Positions 24,982-33,166 of a stretch of DNA of 50,512 bases are shown in pieces; position 1 is the first letter of the stretch, and every line of letters begins with the position of its first letter. Position numbers and translations under genes: made by a program. Under the pieces are notes generated by a model, which searched no databases, was not told where the DNA came from, and was given only the letters and a program-made list of their open reading frames with translations. Source of the DNA: an uncultured Rhodospirillales bacterium (GTDB taxonomy: Bacteria; Pseudomonadota; Alphaproteobacteria; Acetobacterales; Acetobacteraceae); the NCBI GenBank assembly GCA_903843125.1, contig CAIMOR010000487.1, positions 1 to 50,512 of the forward strand, given 5' to 3'.

Positions 24982-26175
24982 CTACGCCTCGGTGCTCTGC
25001 ATCACCTCGCCGAAGCGCTGCCAGTTGCTGCCGGTCCAGCGCTGCAGCTGCATCTGCCGGATCGGCCGGTAATTGGTCGGGCTGGTGTTCACGGTAATGC
25101 CGGGCAGCAGCGTCGGGTTGGTGAAGCCGTGCAGCGCGGTGGCCTGACGCATCACGTTCTCCCGGCTGAAGTCGCCCTCGCACTGGTGCAGCACCTGCAT
25201 CAGCGTGGTCGAGACGCCGTAGCCGGTGATGTAGCCGCTGTCCTCCAGGTCGGCCTCGGGCATGTAGCGCCGCATGAAGTCGCGCCAGCCGAGCATGCCG
25301 GCATCGCTGGCCCAGGCCTGGTCGTTGGCCACCTTCACATAGGCGCTGGTGATGATGCCGACACCCTTTTCGGCACCCGCCGGCTGCATGACCGAGCCGA
25401 TGGAGATGCTGACATTGGTCAGGTAGTTCAGCGGCCGCCAACCGACATCGAACACCTTGCGGATCGCCTGGGCGGCGAATTTCGGCGTCGCCGCGGTCAG
25501 CAGCACCTCCGCGCCGCTGGCCTGCAGCGCCACCACCTGGCTGTCCACCGTGGGGTCGGTGATCTCGAAGCTCTGCTGCGCCACGGCGTCGAAGCGCGGG
25601 CCCAGCACGTCGCGCATGCCGGCCAGGTAGTCCTTGCCGAAGTCGTCGTTCTGGTACAGCAGCGCCAGCTTGGCGCCGGGCTTCTGCGCCAGCATGTGGC
25701 GGGTGTAGATCTGCGCCTCCACCCGGTAGCTCGGCTGGTAGCCGATGGTCCAGGGGTGCTGCTCGTGGTCGCCCCATTTGTCGGCGCCGGTTGCCAGGAA
25801 CAGGTGCGGCACCCGCCGCTGGTTCACATAGCGCAGTATGGCCGTGTTGCTGGCGGTGCCCAGCGTGTTGAACAGGAAGGCCACGCGGTCCTGCTCCACC
25901 AGCCGCCGCACCTGCTCGACCGTCTTCGGTGGGCTGTAGCCGTCATCGTAGGTGACGAAGTTGATCTTCCGCCCGGCGATGCCGCCCTGGTCGTTGATCA
26001 TCCTGAAGAAGGCCTGCTCACAGCGGCCGATCACGCCATAGGCGCTGGCCGGGCCGCTGTAGGGCATGGTGTTGCCGATCTTCAGTTCATCGGCGGTGAC
26101 GCCCGGGGTTTCCGCGGCGCGGGCGATGGCCGGCATGGCGAAGGCGCCAGCCAGCAGATGGCGACGATGCAGCAT
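24982..26175 (-). CDS. ABC transporter substrate-binding protein (LivK/type 1 periplasmic)
   Basis: 397 residues with a signal peptide (MLHRRHLLAGAFAMPAIARA). The mature part starts IKIGNTMPYSGP-like (LKIGNTMPYSGPASAYGVIG) and continues with DQGGIAGRKINFVTYDDGYS, the type 1 periplasmic binding fold used for branched-chain amino acids, amides and aromatic acids. It ends with MQLQRWTGSNWQRFGEV. The gene at 26228 is a close tandem paralogue sharing long identical stretches. No LivHMGF permease genes are in the window. The amidase downstream suggests an amide or amino-acid-like ligand. Confidence 0.92.
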   Translation of the reverse strand: MLHRRHLLAGAFAMPAIARAAETPGVTADELKIGNTMPYSGPASAYGVIGRCEQAFFRMINDQGGIAGRKINFVTYDDGYSPPKTVEQVRRLVEQDRVAFLFNTLGTASNTAILRYVNQRRVPHLFLATGADKWGDHEQHPWTIGYQPSYRVEAQIYTRHMLAQKPGAKLALLYQNDDFGKDYLAGMRDVLGPRFDAVAQQSFEITDPTVDSQVVALQASGAEVLLTAATPKFAAQAIRKVFDVGWRPLNYLTNVSISIGSVMQPAGAEKGVGIITSAYVKVANDQAWASDAGMLGWRDFMRRYMPEADLEDSGYITGYGVSTTLMQVLHQCEGDFSRENVMRQATALHGFTNPTLLPGITVNTSPTNYRPIRQMQLQRWTGSNWQRFGEVMQSTEA

Positions 26176-26227
26176 TGCTTCCTCCCAATCGGCGGCGATG
26201 ACCCCAGGGCCAGTCCGCCTTGTCAGT

Positions 26228-27433
26228 TCAAACGTTCGCACCCTCGATCACGTTGCCGAACCGATGCCACGTCGTGCCGGTCCAGCGTTGCAGCTGCATC
26301 TGACGCATCGGGTGGAAGTTGGTCGGGCTGGTGTTGACCTTGATGCCCGGGATGATCGTCGGCAGCACCAGGTCCTTCAGGTTGGCCACCTGCGCCATGA
26401 CGTTCTCGCGGCTGAGGTCCTGGCCGCACTGCTTCAGCACCTGCAGCATGGTCAGCGAGGCGCCATAGGCATAGGGAATCGAGGCGTCGGTCATGTCGCC
26501 ATCGGGCATCCACTGCCGCATGAAGCCGCGCCATTCGTTCATGCCGGCATCATCCGCCCAGCCCGGGTCGGTCGGGTCCTTCAGGTAGGCGCTGGTCATC
26601 ACGCCGACGCCCTTCTCGGCGCCGGCCGGGTTCATCACCGTGGCGGCGGAGATCGAGACATTGGTCAGGTAGTGTGCCGCCGGGCGCCAGCCGATGTCGT
26701 AGACCTTGCGGATGGTCTGCGCCGCGAATTTCGGCGTCGCCGCGGTGATCAGCACCTGCGCGCCGGCGCTGTGCATCTGCACCACCTGGCTGTCGATGGT
26801 CGCGTCCGTCACCTCATAGGTGATCGGCGTCACCATGGCGTCGAACCGCGCGCCCAGCACGTCCTTCACCCCGGTCACGTAGTCCTTGCCGAAGTCGTCG
26901 TTCTGGTACAGCAGCGCCACCTTGGCGCCGGAATGCGCCTCCAGCAGGTGCTTGGTGTAGATCTGCGCTTCCGTCCGGTAGCTGGGCTGCCAGCCGATGG
27001 TCCACGGAAACTCCTTCGGGTCGGCCCATTTGTCGGCGCCGGTGGCGACGAACAGCTGCGGCACGCGACGCTGGTTCAGATAGCGCTGCACGGCGGAATT
27101 GGCCGCGGTGCCCAGGCCCTGGAAGATGAAGGCGACCTTGTCCTGCTCCACCAGCCGCCGGGTCTGTTCCACCGTCTTCGGCGGGCTGTAGCCGTCGTCG
27201 TAAGTGATGAAGTTGACCCGCCGCCCGGCCACGCCGCCCTGCGCGTTGACCATGCGGAAGAACGCCGCCTCGGTGCGGCCGATCACGCCATAGGCGCTGG
27301 CCGGCCCGCTGTAGGACATGGTGTTGCCGATCCTGATCTCGTCGGCGGACACGCCGGTCAGGTCGGCGGCGCGCGCGAGCTGAGGCGCGGCCAGGGCGCC
27401 GGCGCCAAGCGCCAGCACGCTGCGACGAAGCAT
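26228..27433 (-). CDS. ABC transporter substrate-binding protein, tandem paralogue
   Basis: 401 residues; signal peptide (MLRRSVLALGAGALAAPQLARA) and the same opening as its neighbour (IRIGNTMSYSGPASAYGVIG, YDDGYSPPKTVEQTRRLVEQ, LYQNDDFGKDY). The C-terminus repeats MQLQRWTGTTWHRFGNV. The pair arose by duplication and has since diverged, mostly in the surface loops and around residues 130-140 and 290-330. It is the first gene of the five-gene minus-strand operon ending with the amidase. The promoter should lie in 27434-27560, opposite the divergent membrane glycosyltransferase gene. Confidence 0.92.
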   Translation of the reverse strand: MLRRSVLALGAGALAAPQLARAADLTGVSADEIRIGNTMSYSGPASAYGVIGRTEAAFFRMVNAQGGVAGRRVNFITYDDGYSPPKTVEQTRRLVEQDKVAFIFQGLGTAANSAVQRYLNQRRVPQLFVATGADKWADPKEFPWTIGWQPSYRTEAQIYTKHLLEAHSGAKVALLYQNDDFGKDYVTGVKDVLGARFDAMVTPITYEVTDATIDSQVVQMHSAGAQVLITAATPKFAAQTIRKVYDIGWRPAAHYLTNVSISAATVMNPAGAEKGVGVMTSAYLKDPTDPGWADDAGMNEWRGFMRQWMPDGDMTDASIPYAYGASLTMLQVLKQCGQDLSRENVMAQVANLKDLVLPTIIPGIKVNTSPTNFHPMRQMQLQRWTGTTWHRFGNVIEGANV

Positions 27434-27623
27434 CGTGAACCTCCCATGTTTTCGCCAAGCCTTGTGGGCTGCCTGGTCAGGCGCATCCTGCGCCAGCCAG
27501 GGCCTCCGCTGCATCCCTTTTCGCGGGGCCGCTCGCGCGGAGGTGCGTGGCGCTGGCCGGGCTGTGAAACGCAACCGGCCTTCGGCGGTGCAGCATGCAG
27601 CCCTGCCGTTCCGGAGCCTGCCG

Positions 27624-29282
27624 TTGTCGTCCTCCCTGTCGCTGCCGACCTGGTCCCGCGCCTTCCCCGAGGCCCGGCGACGCCTGCTGCCGCTGCTGCC
27701 GGCGGCCTGCCTTGCGCTGGTAGCGCTGGTCGTCGGCGGCTCCGCGCTGTTCTGGATCTGGCGGCATCCGGAAGTCGCTGGCTGGGACCAGATCGGCTAT
27801 GCCGACGAGTTGCAGAAGGACCTTGTGGCCAAGGCCCAAGGGGGCTGGGGCGCGCTGCGGGACTCGTTGTTCCTGAGCTCCCGCCACCACCCGCCCGGCG
27901 TCCGGTTGCTGGCCCTGCCGCTCGGCCTGGCCGGGCTGGCCGATATGACCACCCTGCGGCTGGTCTCCTGCATCAGCGTCGCCCTGTCCGCCTGGCTGGT
28001 CTTCGCCACGGCACGCATGGTGACCGCGCCCGGCCCGGCGCTGCTGGCCGCTGCCGCCTTCCTGGTGGCGCCCGTCACGCTGGCCGCGGCGCAGGACTGG
28101 ATGAGCGAGGTACTGCTGATGCCCGCGCTGGCCGGCCTGCTCTGGTGCCTGGCGCGGGAATGCCAGCCCGAGCCGCCGCGCGGCAATGCGCTGCTGGCGG
28201 GCCTCTGCCTGGCGGCGGGCATGCTGGCGCGGCTCAGCTTCGTGCCGCAGGTGTTGCCGGCCCTGCTGGTCGCCGCCGTCGCGCTGCTGGTGCTGGCCCC
28301 GGCGCGGTGGCCCCGGCTGGGCGCCGCGCTGGCGGTGACGCTGGTGCTGGCCTGGCCGCATTGGGCGCTGAATGGCGGCCGCTACATCGGCTACGCCCGC
28401 TACGCCCTGGAGGACTGGCACACCCACGAGATCAGCGGCGAGGGGCCGCTCGGCTATCCCGGGCAGTGGCTCGCCTTCGTCGCGGACTGGGCCTTCGGGC
28501 CGCTGCTGCTGGTGGCGCTGGTCCTGGGGCTGGCCGCGGCCGCGGTGCTGACCTGGCGCGGCTGGCGCGCCCGCCACCTGGCGCGCTGGCCCTGGGTGCA
28601 CTGGGGCGTCTCCGCCCGCTTCGCCGTGCTGGGGCTGGCGCTGCTGCTGGCGGCGCCGCCGCTGGCCGGGCACTTCCTGGCCACCAATCACAATCCGCGA
28701 TTCCTGCTGGCGGCCTTGCCGGGCTTGGCGGTGGCCATGGCCATCGGCATCGGTGCCGGCCGGGCGCGGCTGGTGCCGGTGGTGGCCGCGCTGGTCGGTG
28801 GCCAGGCCGTGTTGCTGCTGCTGGTTGCCGTCTGGCCCGCGCCGCCGCCGCTGGCCGGGCTGCGTGCCGCCCAGGCCCGCCCCGCGCTGGAATGCGACTG
28901 GCGCCCAGTGCTCGCCCGCCTGCCCGGCACCGAGCCGAACCTGCTGCTGCTCGGCAATGCCGATGGCTTCAACCAGGTGCAGGTGCGCTACGCCTTTCAC
29001 CGCAGTGGCCGCGCCGTGGAGGTGACGGAGGCCCAGCTGGGCGCCGACCCGCTGCCCCTGGCGGCCGGCATCGACGCGGTCCTGGCGCTCCAGTCGGCCG
29101 ACACGCGCGACGTGGCGAACTACCGGCGCTACTTCCGCCAGGTGCCGGAAAGCGCCGGCGCCCGGCTTTCGCTGGCCACGGCCGAGAACATCGCGCGGCT
29201 GTCGCAGGTGGGGTTCCGAGACGCCGGCGACGTGGCCGCGCCCGGCGAAGGCGCCTGCCACGCCAGGCTGCTGGTTCGCTGA
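27624..29282 (+). CDS. Polytopic membrane protein, glycosyltransferase 39-like
   Basis: About 552 residues and some ten membrane segments. After the first helix (LLPLLPAACLALVALVVGGS) a periplasmic loop carries acidic residues in the position of the GT-C catalytic site (EVAGWDQIGYADEL), followed by SSRHHPPGVRLL, as in ArnT/PMT-type transferases that use polyprenyl-phosphate sugars. The last 150 residues are a soluble domain. No ATG is available: a TTG at 27624 behind GGAG is preferred, with GTG at 27564 or 27543 as alternatives. It is divergent from the LivK operon and has no glycan neighbours; donor and acceptor are unknown. Confidence 0.75.
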   Translation: MSSSLSLPTWSRAFPEARRRLLPLLPAACLALVALVVGGSALFWIWRHPEVAGWDQIGYADELQKDLVAKAQGGWGALRDSLFLSSRHHPPGVRLLALPLGLAGLADMTTLRLVSCISVALSAWLVFATARMVTAPGPALLAAAAFLVAPVTLAAAQDWMSEVLLMPALAGLLWCLARECQPEPPRGNALLAGLCLAAGMLARLSFVPQVLPALLVAAVALLVLAPARWPRLGAALAVTLVLAWPHWALNGGRYIGYARYALEDWHTHEISGEGPLGYPGQWLAFVADWAFGPLLLVALVLGLAAAAVLTWRGWRARHLARWPWVHWGVSARFAVLGLALLLAAPPLAGHFLATNHNPRFLLAALPGLAVAMAIGIGAGRARLVPVVAALVGGQAVLLLLVAVWPAPPPLAGLRAAQARPALECDWRPVLARLPGTEPNLLLLGNADGFNQVQVRYAFHRSGRAVEVTEAQLGADPLPLAAGIDAVLALQSADTRDVANYRRYFRQVPESAGARLSLATAENIARLSQVGFRDAGDVAAPGEGACHARLLVR

Positions 29283-29405
29283 AGCACTATTTGTCTATCG
29301 AGCAGCCAGGACGGATGTGCTGCCCTGCAACCGGGAACCCTGCGATGCCCCGCGCGCGGCCATCCGTCCGGCGAGCCTGACCCGGCCCGCCCCCAGCGCG
29401 CCAGT

Positions 29406-29801
29406 TCAGGCGATGGCCGCGATTGCGTTGATCTCGATCAGCGCATCCGGCGTGGTGAACTTGCTGACCTCGACCATGGTGGAGGCCGGCGCCGTGCCGG
29501 TGAAGTATTCCCGCCGGACCTTATGGATCTGCGGGAACTGCTCCATGTTGCGGATGTAGACGTCGACGCGGCAGATATCGTCCAGCGTGCCGCCGGCGGC
29601 TTCCACGGCGGCCTTCAGGTTCTCGCAGACCTGGCGGGTCTGCGCCTCGATATCGCCGACCCCGACCATGTTGCCCGCGGCATCCTTGGCCAGCATGCCG
29701 GAGATGAACAGCAGCCGGCCGCGGGCCTCGATGATGGTCGCCTGGGCAAAGTGCCCGCTCGGCGACGGCAGCAGCGGCGAGGTGACAAGCTGTTTCGGCA
29801 T
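29406..29801 (-). CDS. Rid (YjgF/YER057c/UK114) family protein lacking the RidA arginine
   Basis: 131 residues, a homotrimeric chorismate-mutase-like fold: FAQATIIEARGRLLFISGML, CENLKAAVEAAGGTLDDIC-RVDVYI and a C-terminal ALIEINAIAAIA. RidA deaminates reactive enamines with an arginine at the ARS-VEV position; here the segment reads APASTMVEV, with serine in place of arginine. It therefore belongs to one of the Rid subgroups without proven deaminase activity. ATG 29801. It is 34 bases upstream of nothing coding on its strand except the CBS gene's end, and likely has its own promoter or shares that of the CBS gene. Confidence 0.88.
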   Translation of the reverse strand: MPKQLVTSPLLPSPSGHFAQATIIEARGRLLFISGMLAKDAAGNMVGVGDIEAQTRQVCENLKAAVEAAGGTLDDICRVDVYIRNMEQFPQIHKVRREYFTGTAPASTMVEVSKFTTPDALIEINAIAAIA

Positions 29802-29835
29802 GGCGGCGGCTCCGGTCTGGGGCACCCAGGCTAGC

Positions 29836-30258
29836 CTACAGCCGCTCCCACAACACCGATTCGTCGTCCAGGCGGGCGGTTTCATGGCCATGGAAGTCGC
29901 CGCGGGAAACGATGCCCAGCAGCTGCTCGCCATGCATCACCGGCACATGGCGGAAGCCGCTGTCGCGCATCAGCCGCAGCGCCTCGATGGCGGTGTGCTG
30001 CGGGCCGAGGCAGGTCGGCCGGTGCGTCATCACATCGCGCAGCATGGTCGCCCGGGGGTCGCGCGCGTCCGCCAGCATCCGCGCCACCGCGTCCCGCCCG
30101 GTGAAGATGCCGATTAGCCGGCCGGCATGGTCGGTCACCAGCACGGCCCCCACCCGATTGTTGCGCATGGCGATGCAGGCCTCCTGCACCGTGGCCTCCG
30201 GCCGCAGCGTCACCGGGCTGCGCCGATGCATCACCTCATGCATGGGCCGGTTGGTCAT
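29836..30258 (-). CDS. Tandem CBS-domain protein
   Basis: 140 residues forming one Bateman module: CBS1 about 8-62 (HRRSPVTLRPEATVQEAC ... AGRLIGIFTGRDAVARML) and CBS2 about 70-130 (DVMTHRPTCLGPQHTAIEAL ... GEQLLGIVSRGDFHGHE). Such stand-alone pairs bind adenine nucleotides and act as energy or redox sensors. No attached effector domain. Upstream lie a GTTGCC dyad and an FNR/FixK-like box, which suggests expression under low oxygen. The Rid gene begins 34 bases after its stop, so the two may be co-transcribed. Confidence 0.9.
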   Translation of the reverse strand: MTNRPMHEVMHRRSPVTLRPEATVQEACIAMRNNRVGAVLVTDHAGRLIGIFTGRDAVARMLADARDPRATMLRDVMTHRPTCLGPQHTAIEALRLMRDSGFRHVPVMHGEQLLGIVSRGDFHGHETARLDDESVLWERL

Positions 30259-30273
30259 GGCTCCCTCCCGTTC

Positions 30274-30292
30274 GTTGCCGATTTATGGCAAC
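30274..30292 (-). promoter_or_regulatory. Operator-like dyad before the CBS-domain gene
   Basis: Perfect 6-base inverted repeat GTTGCC / GGCAAC with a 7-base AT-rich spacer. On the minus strand the spacer contributes CATAAA, a possible -10 element, so a bound repressor would cover it. It lies 16-34 bases before the ATG at 30258. Confidence 0.4.
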
Positions 30293-30325
30293 GCGGCAGG
30301 GTGCGCCCCGGTGCGCGGCGGGACC

Positions 30326-30339
30326 TTGACCTGACGCAA
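30326..30339. promoter_or_regulatory. FNR/FixK-like box
   Basis: TTGACCTGACGCAA: one half-site TTGA and the other GCAA (TTGC on the opposite strand), with the 14-base geometry of CRP/FNR-family operators; one base departs from the TTGA-N6-TCAA consensus. It is centred about 75 bases before the CBS-domain gene start and directly behind the stop of the TctC gene at 30341. Confidence 0.45.
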
Positions 30340-30340
30340 G

Positions 30341-31318
30341 CTATTCCGGCTGGAAATTCGCCGCGCGCAGCAATTCGGCGTTATGGGCCACGTCGCGCGC
30401 GATGAAGTCGGCGAAGGCCGCCGGACTTTCCGCCACCGGCTCGAAGCCCAGCTCGGTCAGGCGGCGCACCACGGCGGGGTCGGCCATCACCTGCTGCATC
30501 TCGGCGTTGATCCGGCCGACGATACCGCCCGGCAGCCCCCGCGGCCCCCAGATGCCGTACCAGCTGGCGAACTCCAGCCCGGGCATCCCGGCCTCGGCGG
30601 CGGTGGGGATTTCCGGCGCGATGGCGCTGCGGGCGGCCGTGGTGATGGCCAGCGCCTTGACCTGGCCGCCCCGCGCCAGCGGCAGCGTTGCCAGGATGGG
30701 GTCCAGCATCAGCTGCACGTTGCCCGCGGCCACATCGGCCAGCCCCGGCGCGCTGCCGCGATAGGGCGCGATGGGGATATCCAGCCCGGCCAGCCGGTTG
30801 AACTCCAGCGTCGCCAGATGCCCGGCCGAGCCGAGGGAGGATGTGGCAAAGGTCCACTTCGCCGGCTCCCGCCGTGCCGCCGCCACCACGTCCGCAATGC
30901 TGGACTGCGGCAGCCGCGGCGGCGCCACCAGCAGCAGCGGCCCGCGGCCGACGCGCGCCACCGGGGTGAAATCCACCAGCGGGTCGTAGGGCGGCGCCTT
31001 CATCACCTGCCGCGCCATCACATGGATGGAGGCGGTGAACAGGATGGTGCTGCCATCCGCCGGCGCCTGGACCACCGCCATGCCGCCGACCGTGCCATTG
31101 CCGCCGGCCCGGTTTTCCGGCGTGACGCTGACGCCGAGCCGCTCCGACAGCTTCTGCGCCGCCAGCCTGGCCATGGCGTCGGTGGCACCGCCGGGGGTGT
31201 AGGGGATCACCATGCGGATGGGGTGCTGCAGCCAGGACTGCGCCCGCGCCACCCGGGGCGCCACTAAAGGCGTCAGCGCCAGGGTTGCGCCCGCCGCCAT
31301 CAGGTTCCGCCGCAGCAT
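30341..31318 (-). CDS. TctC/Bug substrate-binding protein
   Basis: 325 residues. Signal peptide (RRNLMAAGATLALTPLVAPR-VARA), then PIRMVIPYTPGGATDAMARL, PENRAGGNGTVGGMAVVQA and APYRGSAPGLADVAAGNVQL. ATG 31318. It stands alone with no catabolic partner on its strand; it is divergent from the DUF1194 gene by 54 bases. As with the other TctC proteins here, no TctA or TctB permease gene is present, so it must work with a permease encoded elsewhere. Confidence 0.9.
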   Translation of the reverse strand: MLRRNLMAAGATLALTPLVAPRVARAQSWLQHPIRMVIPYTPGGATDAMARLAAQKLSERLGVSVTPENRAGGNGTVGGMAVVQAPADGSTILFTASIHVMARQVMKAPPYDPLVDFTPVARVGRGPLLLVAPPRLPQSSIADVVAAARREPAKWTFATSSLGSAGHLATLEFNRLAGLDIPIAPYRGSAPGLADVAAGNVQLMLDPILATLPLARGGQVKALAITTAARSAIAPEIPTAAEAGMPGLEFASWYGIWGPRGLPGGIVGRINAEMQQVMADPAVVRRLTELGFEPVAESPAAFADFIARDVAHNAELLRAANFQPE

Positions 31319-31372
31319 GTCATGCTCCCGCCACTGTTGCGGGGCAGCATAACGGCATTGGAAGGTTGGTGC

Positions 31373-31996
31373 ATGCAGCCTGTGGATCTGGCCCTCTGCC
31401 TGGCGGTGGATGTCTCCGCGAGTGTCGACTACGCCGAATTCGGCCTGATGGTCGGCGGCTATGCCGCGGCCTTCCGCGACCCTGGCATCATCGCGGCCTG
31501 CACCGCCGGCCCACGCGGCGCGGTGGCGGTCGCCCTGCTGTTCTGGTCCGGCACCACCCCGCCGCCGGAGGTCGCGCTGCCCTGGCACCTGGTGGACGGC
31601 GCGGCCGCCGCCGAGGTCCTGGCCGCGGGCATCGAGGACGCGCCGCGCCTGCCGCAGCCCGGCGCCACGGCCATCGGCACCGGCATGGCTGCCGCGCTGG
31701 CTTTGCTGGCGCAATGTCCGGCCGATGCTGCCAGGCTGGTGCTGGACGTCTCCGGCGACGGGCGGCACAACCAGGGCAGGGCGCCTGGCCCGGTGCGGGA
31801 TATCGGCGTCGCCGCCGGGGTCACCATCAACGGCCTGGCGGTGCTGAACGAGGAACCTGACCTGCTGGCGCACTACGCGGCGGAAGTGATCGGCGGCCCC
31901 GGCAGCTTCGCCATGGACTGCCCCGACTATGTCGCCTTTGCCGAGGCGATCCGCCTGAAGCTGGCCCGCGAAATCCGCGGCGGCCTTTTCGTCTGA
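31373..31996 (+). CDS. DUF1194 (von Willebrand factor A-like) protein
   Basis: 207 residues. A Rossmann-like VWA fold with a MIDAS-type motif at the start (CLAVDVSASVDYAEF), an alternating strand/helix pattern, and GATAIGTGMAAALALL, LVLDVSGDGRHNQG and NGLAVLNEEPDLLAHY, the latter typical of DUF1194. Family members often carry a signal peptide; none is seen here with ATG 31373, and the frame upstream offers none, so a cytoplasmic location is likely. Fifteen bases separate it from the aminotransferase gene. The function is unknown; metal-dependent protein binding is implied by the fold. Confidence 0.82.
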   Translation: MQPVDLALCLAVDVSASVDYAEFGLMVGGYAAAFRDPGIIAACTAGPRGAVAVALLFWSGTTPPPEVALPWHLVDGAAAAEVLAAGIEDAPRLPQPGATAIGTGMAAALALLAQCPADAARLVLDVSGDGRHNQGRAPGPVRDIGVAAGVTINGLAVLNEEPDLLAHYAAEVIGGPGSFAMDCPDYVAFAEAIRLKLAREIRGGLFV

Positions 31997-32010
31997 AGGA
32001 GTTGCGAGCG

Positions 32011-33120
32011 ATGCTGCTGCTGATCCCCGGCCCGGTGCAGACCCGCCCCGAGGTGCGTGCCGCCATGGCGCAGGACATCGCGCCCTGGGACAACGACTTC
32101 AAGGCGGTGCTGACCGGGATCCGCGCCAAGGTGCTGGCGCTTGCCGGCGGCATGGTGGGGCGGCATGAGGCACTGATGCTGCAGGGCTGCGGCCACTTCA
32201 TCATGGAAGCCGCCATCCGCACCTTCGTCCCGGCCGGCACGGGCAAAATCCTGATCCCGCTGAACGGCACCTATGCTGGCCGGGTGGAGCGCCTGGCGCG
32301 CGAGGCCGGCCGCCAGGTGGTGACGCTGACGCTGCCGGAAACCCGCGCCGTGGCGCCTGAGGAGATCGCCGCCGCGCTGGCGGCTGACCCCGGCATTACC
32401 CATGTCGCCATGGTCTACAGCGAAACCGGCGGCGGCATCGTCAACGACCCCAACCTGATCGGCCCCGTGGTCCACGCCGCCGGGCGCCGGCTGATCCTGG
32501 ACGCGGTCTCCGCCTTCGGCGCGCTGCCCTTCTCGCTGGCCGAGCATCCGGAATGCGATGCGGTGATGTTCACCTCCGGCAAGTGCCTGGAGGCGCTGCC
32601 GGGCATCGGTTTCGCCGTGGTCGATACCGCCCGGGTGCAGGCCTGCGCCGGCAATGCCGGCAGCTGGAGCTTCGACCTGAACGACGTCTACGGCCAGGTG
32701 CTGCGCGCCGGCCCCGGCAGCTTCCGCTTCACCCCCCCGGTGCAGGTACTGGCCGCCTTCGGCGCGGCGCTGGACTACCACGCCGCCGAAGGCCAGCCGG
32801 CCCGCCTGGCGCGCTACCGGGAGAACTCGCGGGTGTTCCACCAGGGCATGCGGCGGATCGGCCTGAAGCCCTACCTGGAGGAAGCCCAGCAAGGACCGAT
32901 CATCAACATCATCCACCAGCCGCCGGACCCGGGCTTCGAGCTGCAGCGCTTCGTCGATGAGCTGAAGCGGCGGGAGGTGCTGATCAGCAACTTCTACAAC
33001 ACGCCGACGCCGACCTTCCGCGTCGGCTGCATCGGCGACGTCACGCCGGCCGACATGGAACGCGCGGTGGCGATGGTGGACGAAACGCTGGCGGCATTGC
33101 AGATCCGCCAGCGCGCCTGA
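32011..33120 (+). CDS. Class V PLP-dependent aminotransferase (PhnW/alanine-glyoxylate type)
   Basis: 369 residues. The N-terminus (LLLIPGPVQTRPEVRAAM ... APWDNDFKAVL) and LMLQGCGHFIMEAAIRTF match the class V fold I family that includes 2-aminoethylphosphonate-pyruvate transaminase and alanine-glyoxylate aminotransferase. PLP contacts: VYSETGGGIVN, LILDAVSAFGALP and the Schiff-base lysine in MFTSGKCLEALPG. ATG 32011 follows AAGGAG with 9-base spacing. No phosphonate genes (phnX, phnY, phnA) are near, so the substrate is open. It probably shares a transcript with the DUF1194 gene. Confidence 0.85.
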   Translation: MLLLIPGPVQTRPEVRAAMAQDIAPWDNDFKAVLTGIRAKVLALAGGMVGRHEALMLQGCGHFIMEAAIRTFVPAGTGKILIPLNGTYAGRVERLAREAGRQVVTLTLPETRAVAPEEIAAALAADPGITHVAMVYSETGGGIVNDPNLIGPVVHAAGRRLILDAVSAFGALPFSLAEHPECDAVMFTSGKCLEALPGIGFAVVDTARVQACAGNAGSWSFDLNDVYGQVLRAGPGSFRFTPPVQVLAAFGAALDYHAAEGQPARLARYRENSRVFHQGMRRIGLKPYLEEAQQGPIINIIHQPPDPGFELQRFVDELKRREVLISNFYNTPTPTFRVGCIGDVTPADMERAVAMVDETLAALQIRQRA

Positions 33121-33165
33121 AGCCGAAGCGCCGCCCGGGCGCATGCCCGGGCAGCCCCCTCGGCT
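33121..33165. terminator. Two-part hairpin between convergent genes
   Basis: Inner perfect stem GCCCGGG (33133-33139) / CCCGGGC (33146-33152) with a 6-base loop, inside outer arms AGCCGA (33121-33126) and TCGGCT (33160-33165). It fills the 46 bases between the stops of the aminotransferase (plus) and OmpW (minus) genes. No U-tract, but the stem is strong; a bidirectional terminator is likely. Confidence 0.6.
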
Positions 33166-33166
33166 G

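Noticed and set aside
26066-29380. Very long plus-strand open frame (over 1000 codons)
   Set aside because: It runs antisense through two LivK genes and in the wrong phase through the GT39-like gene. The translation is low-complexity His/Gly/Arg/Ala text, typical of GC3-biased DNA.
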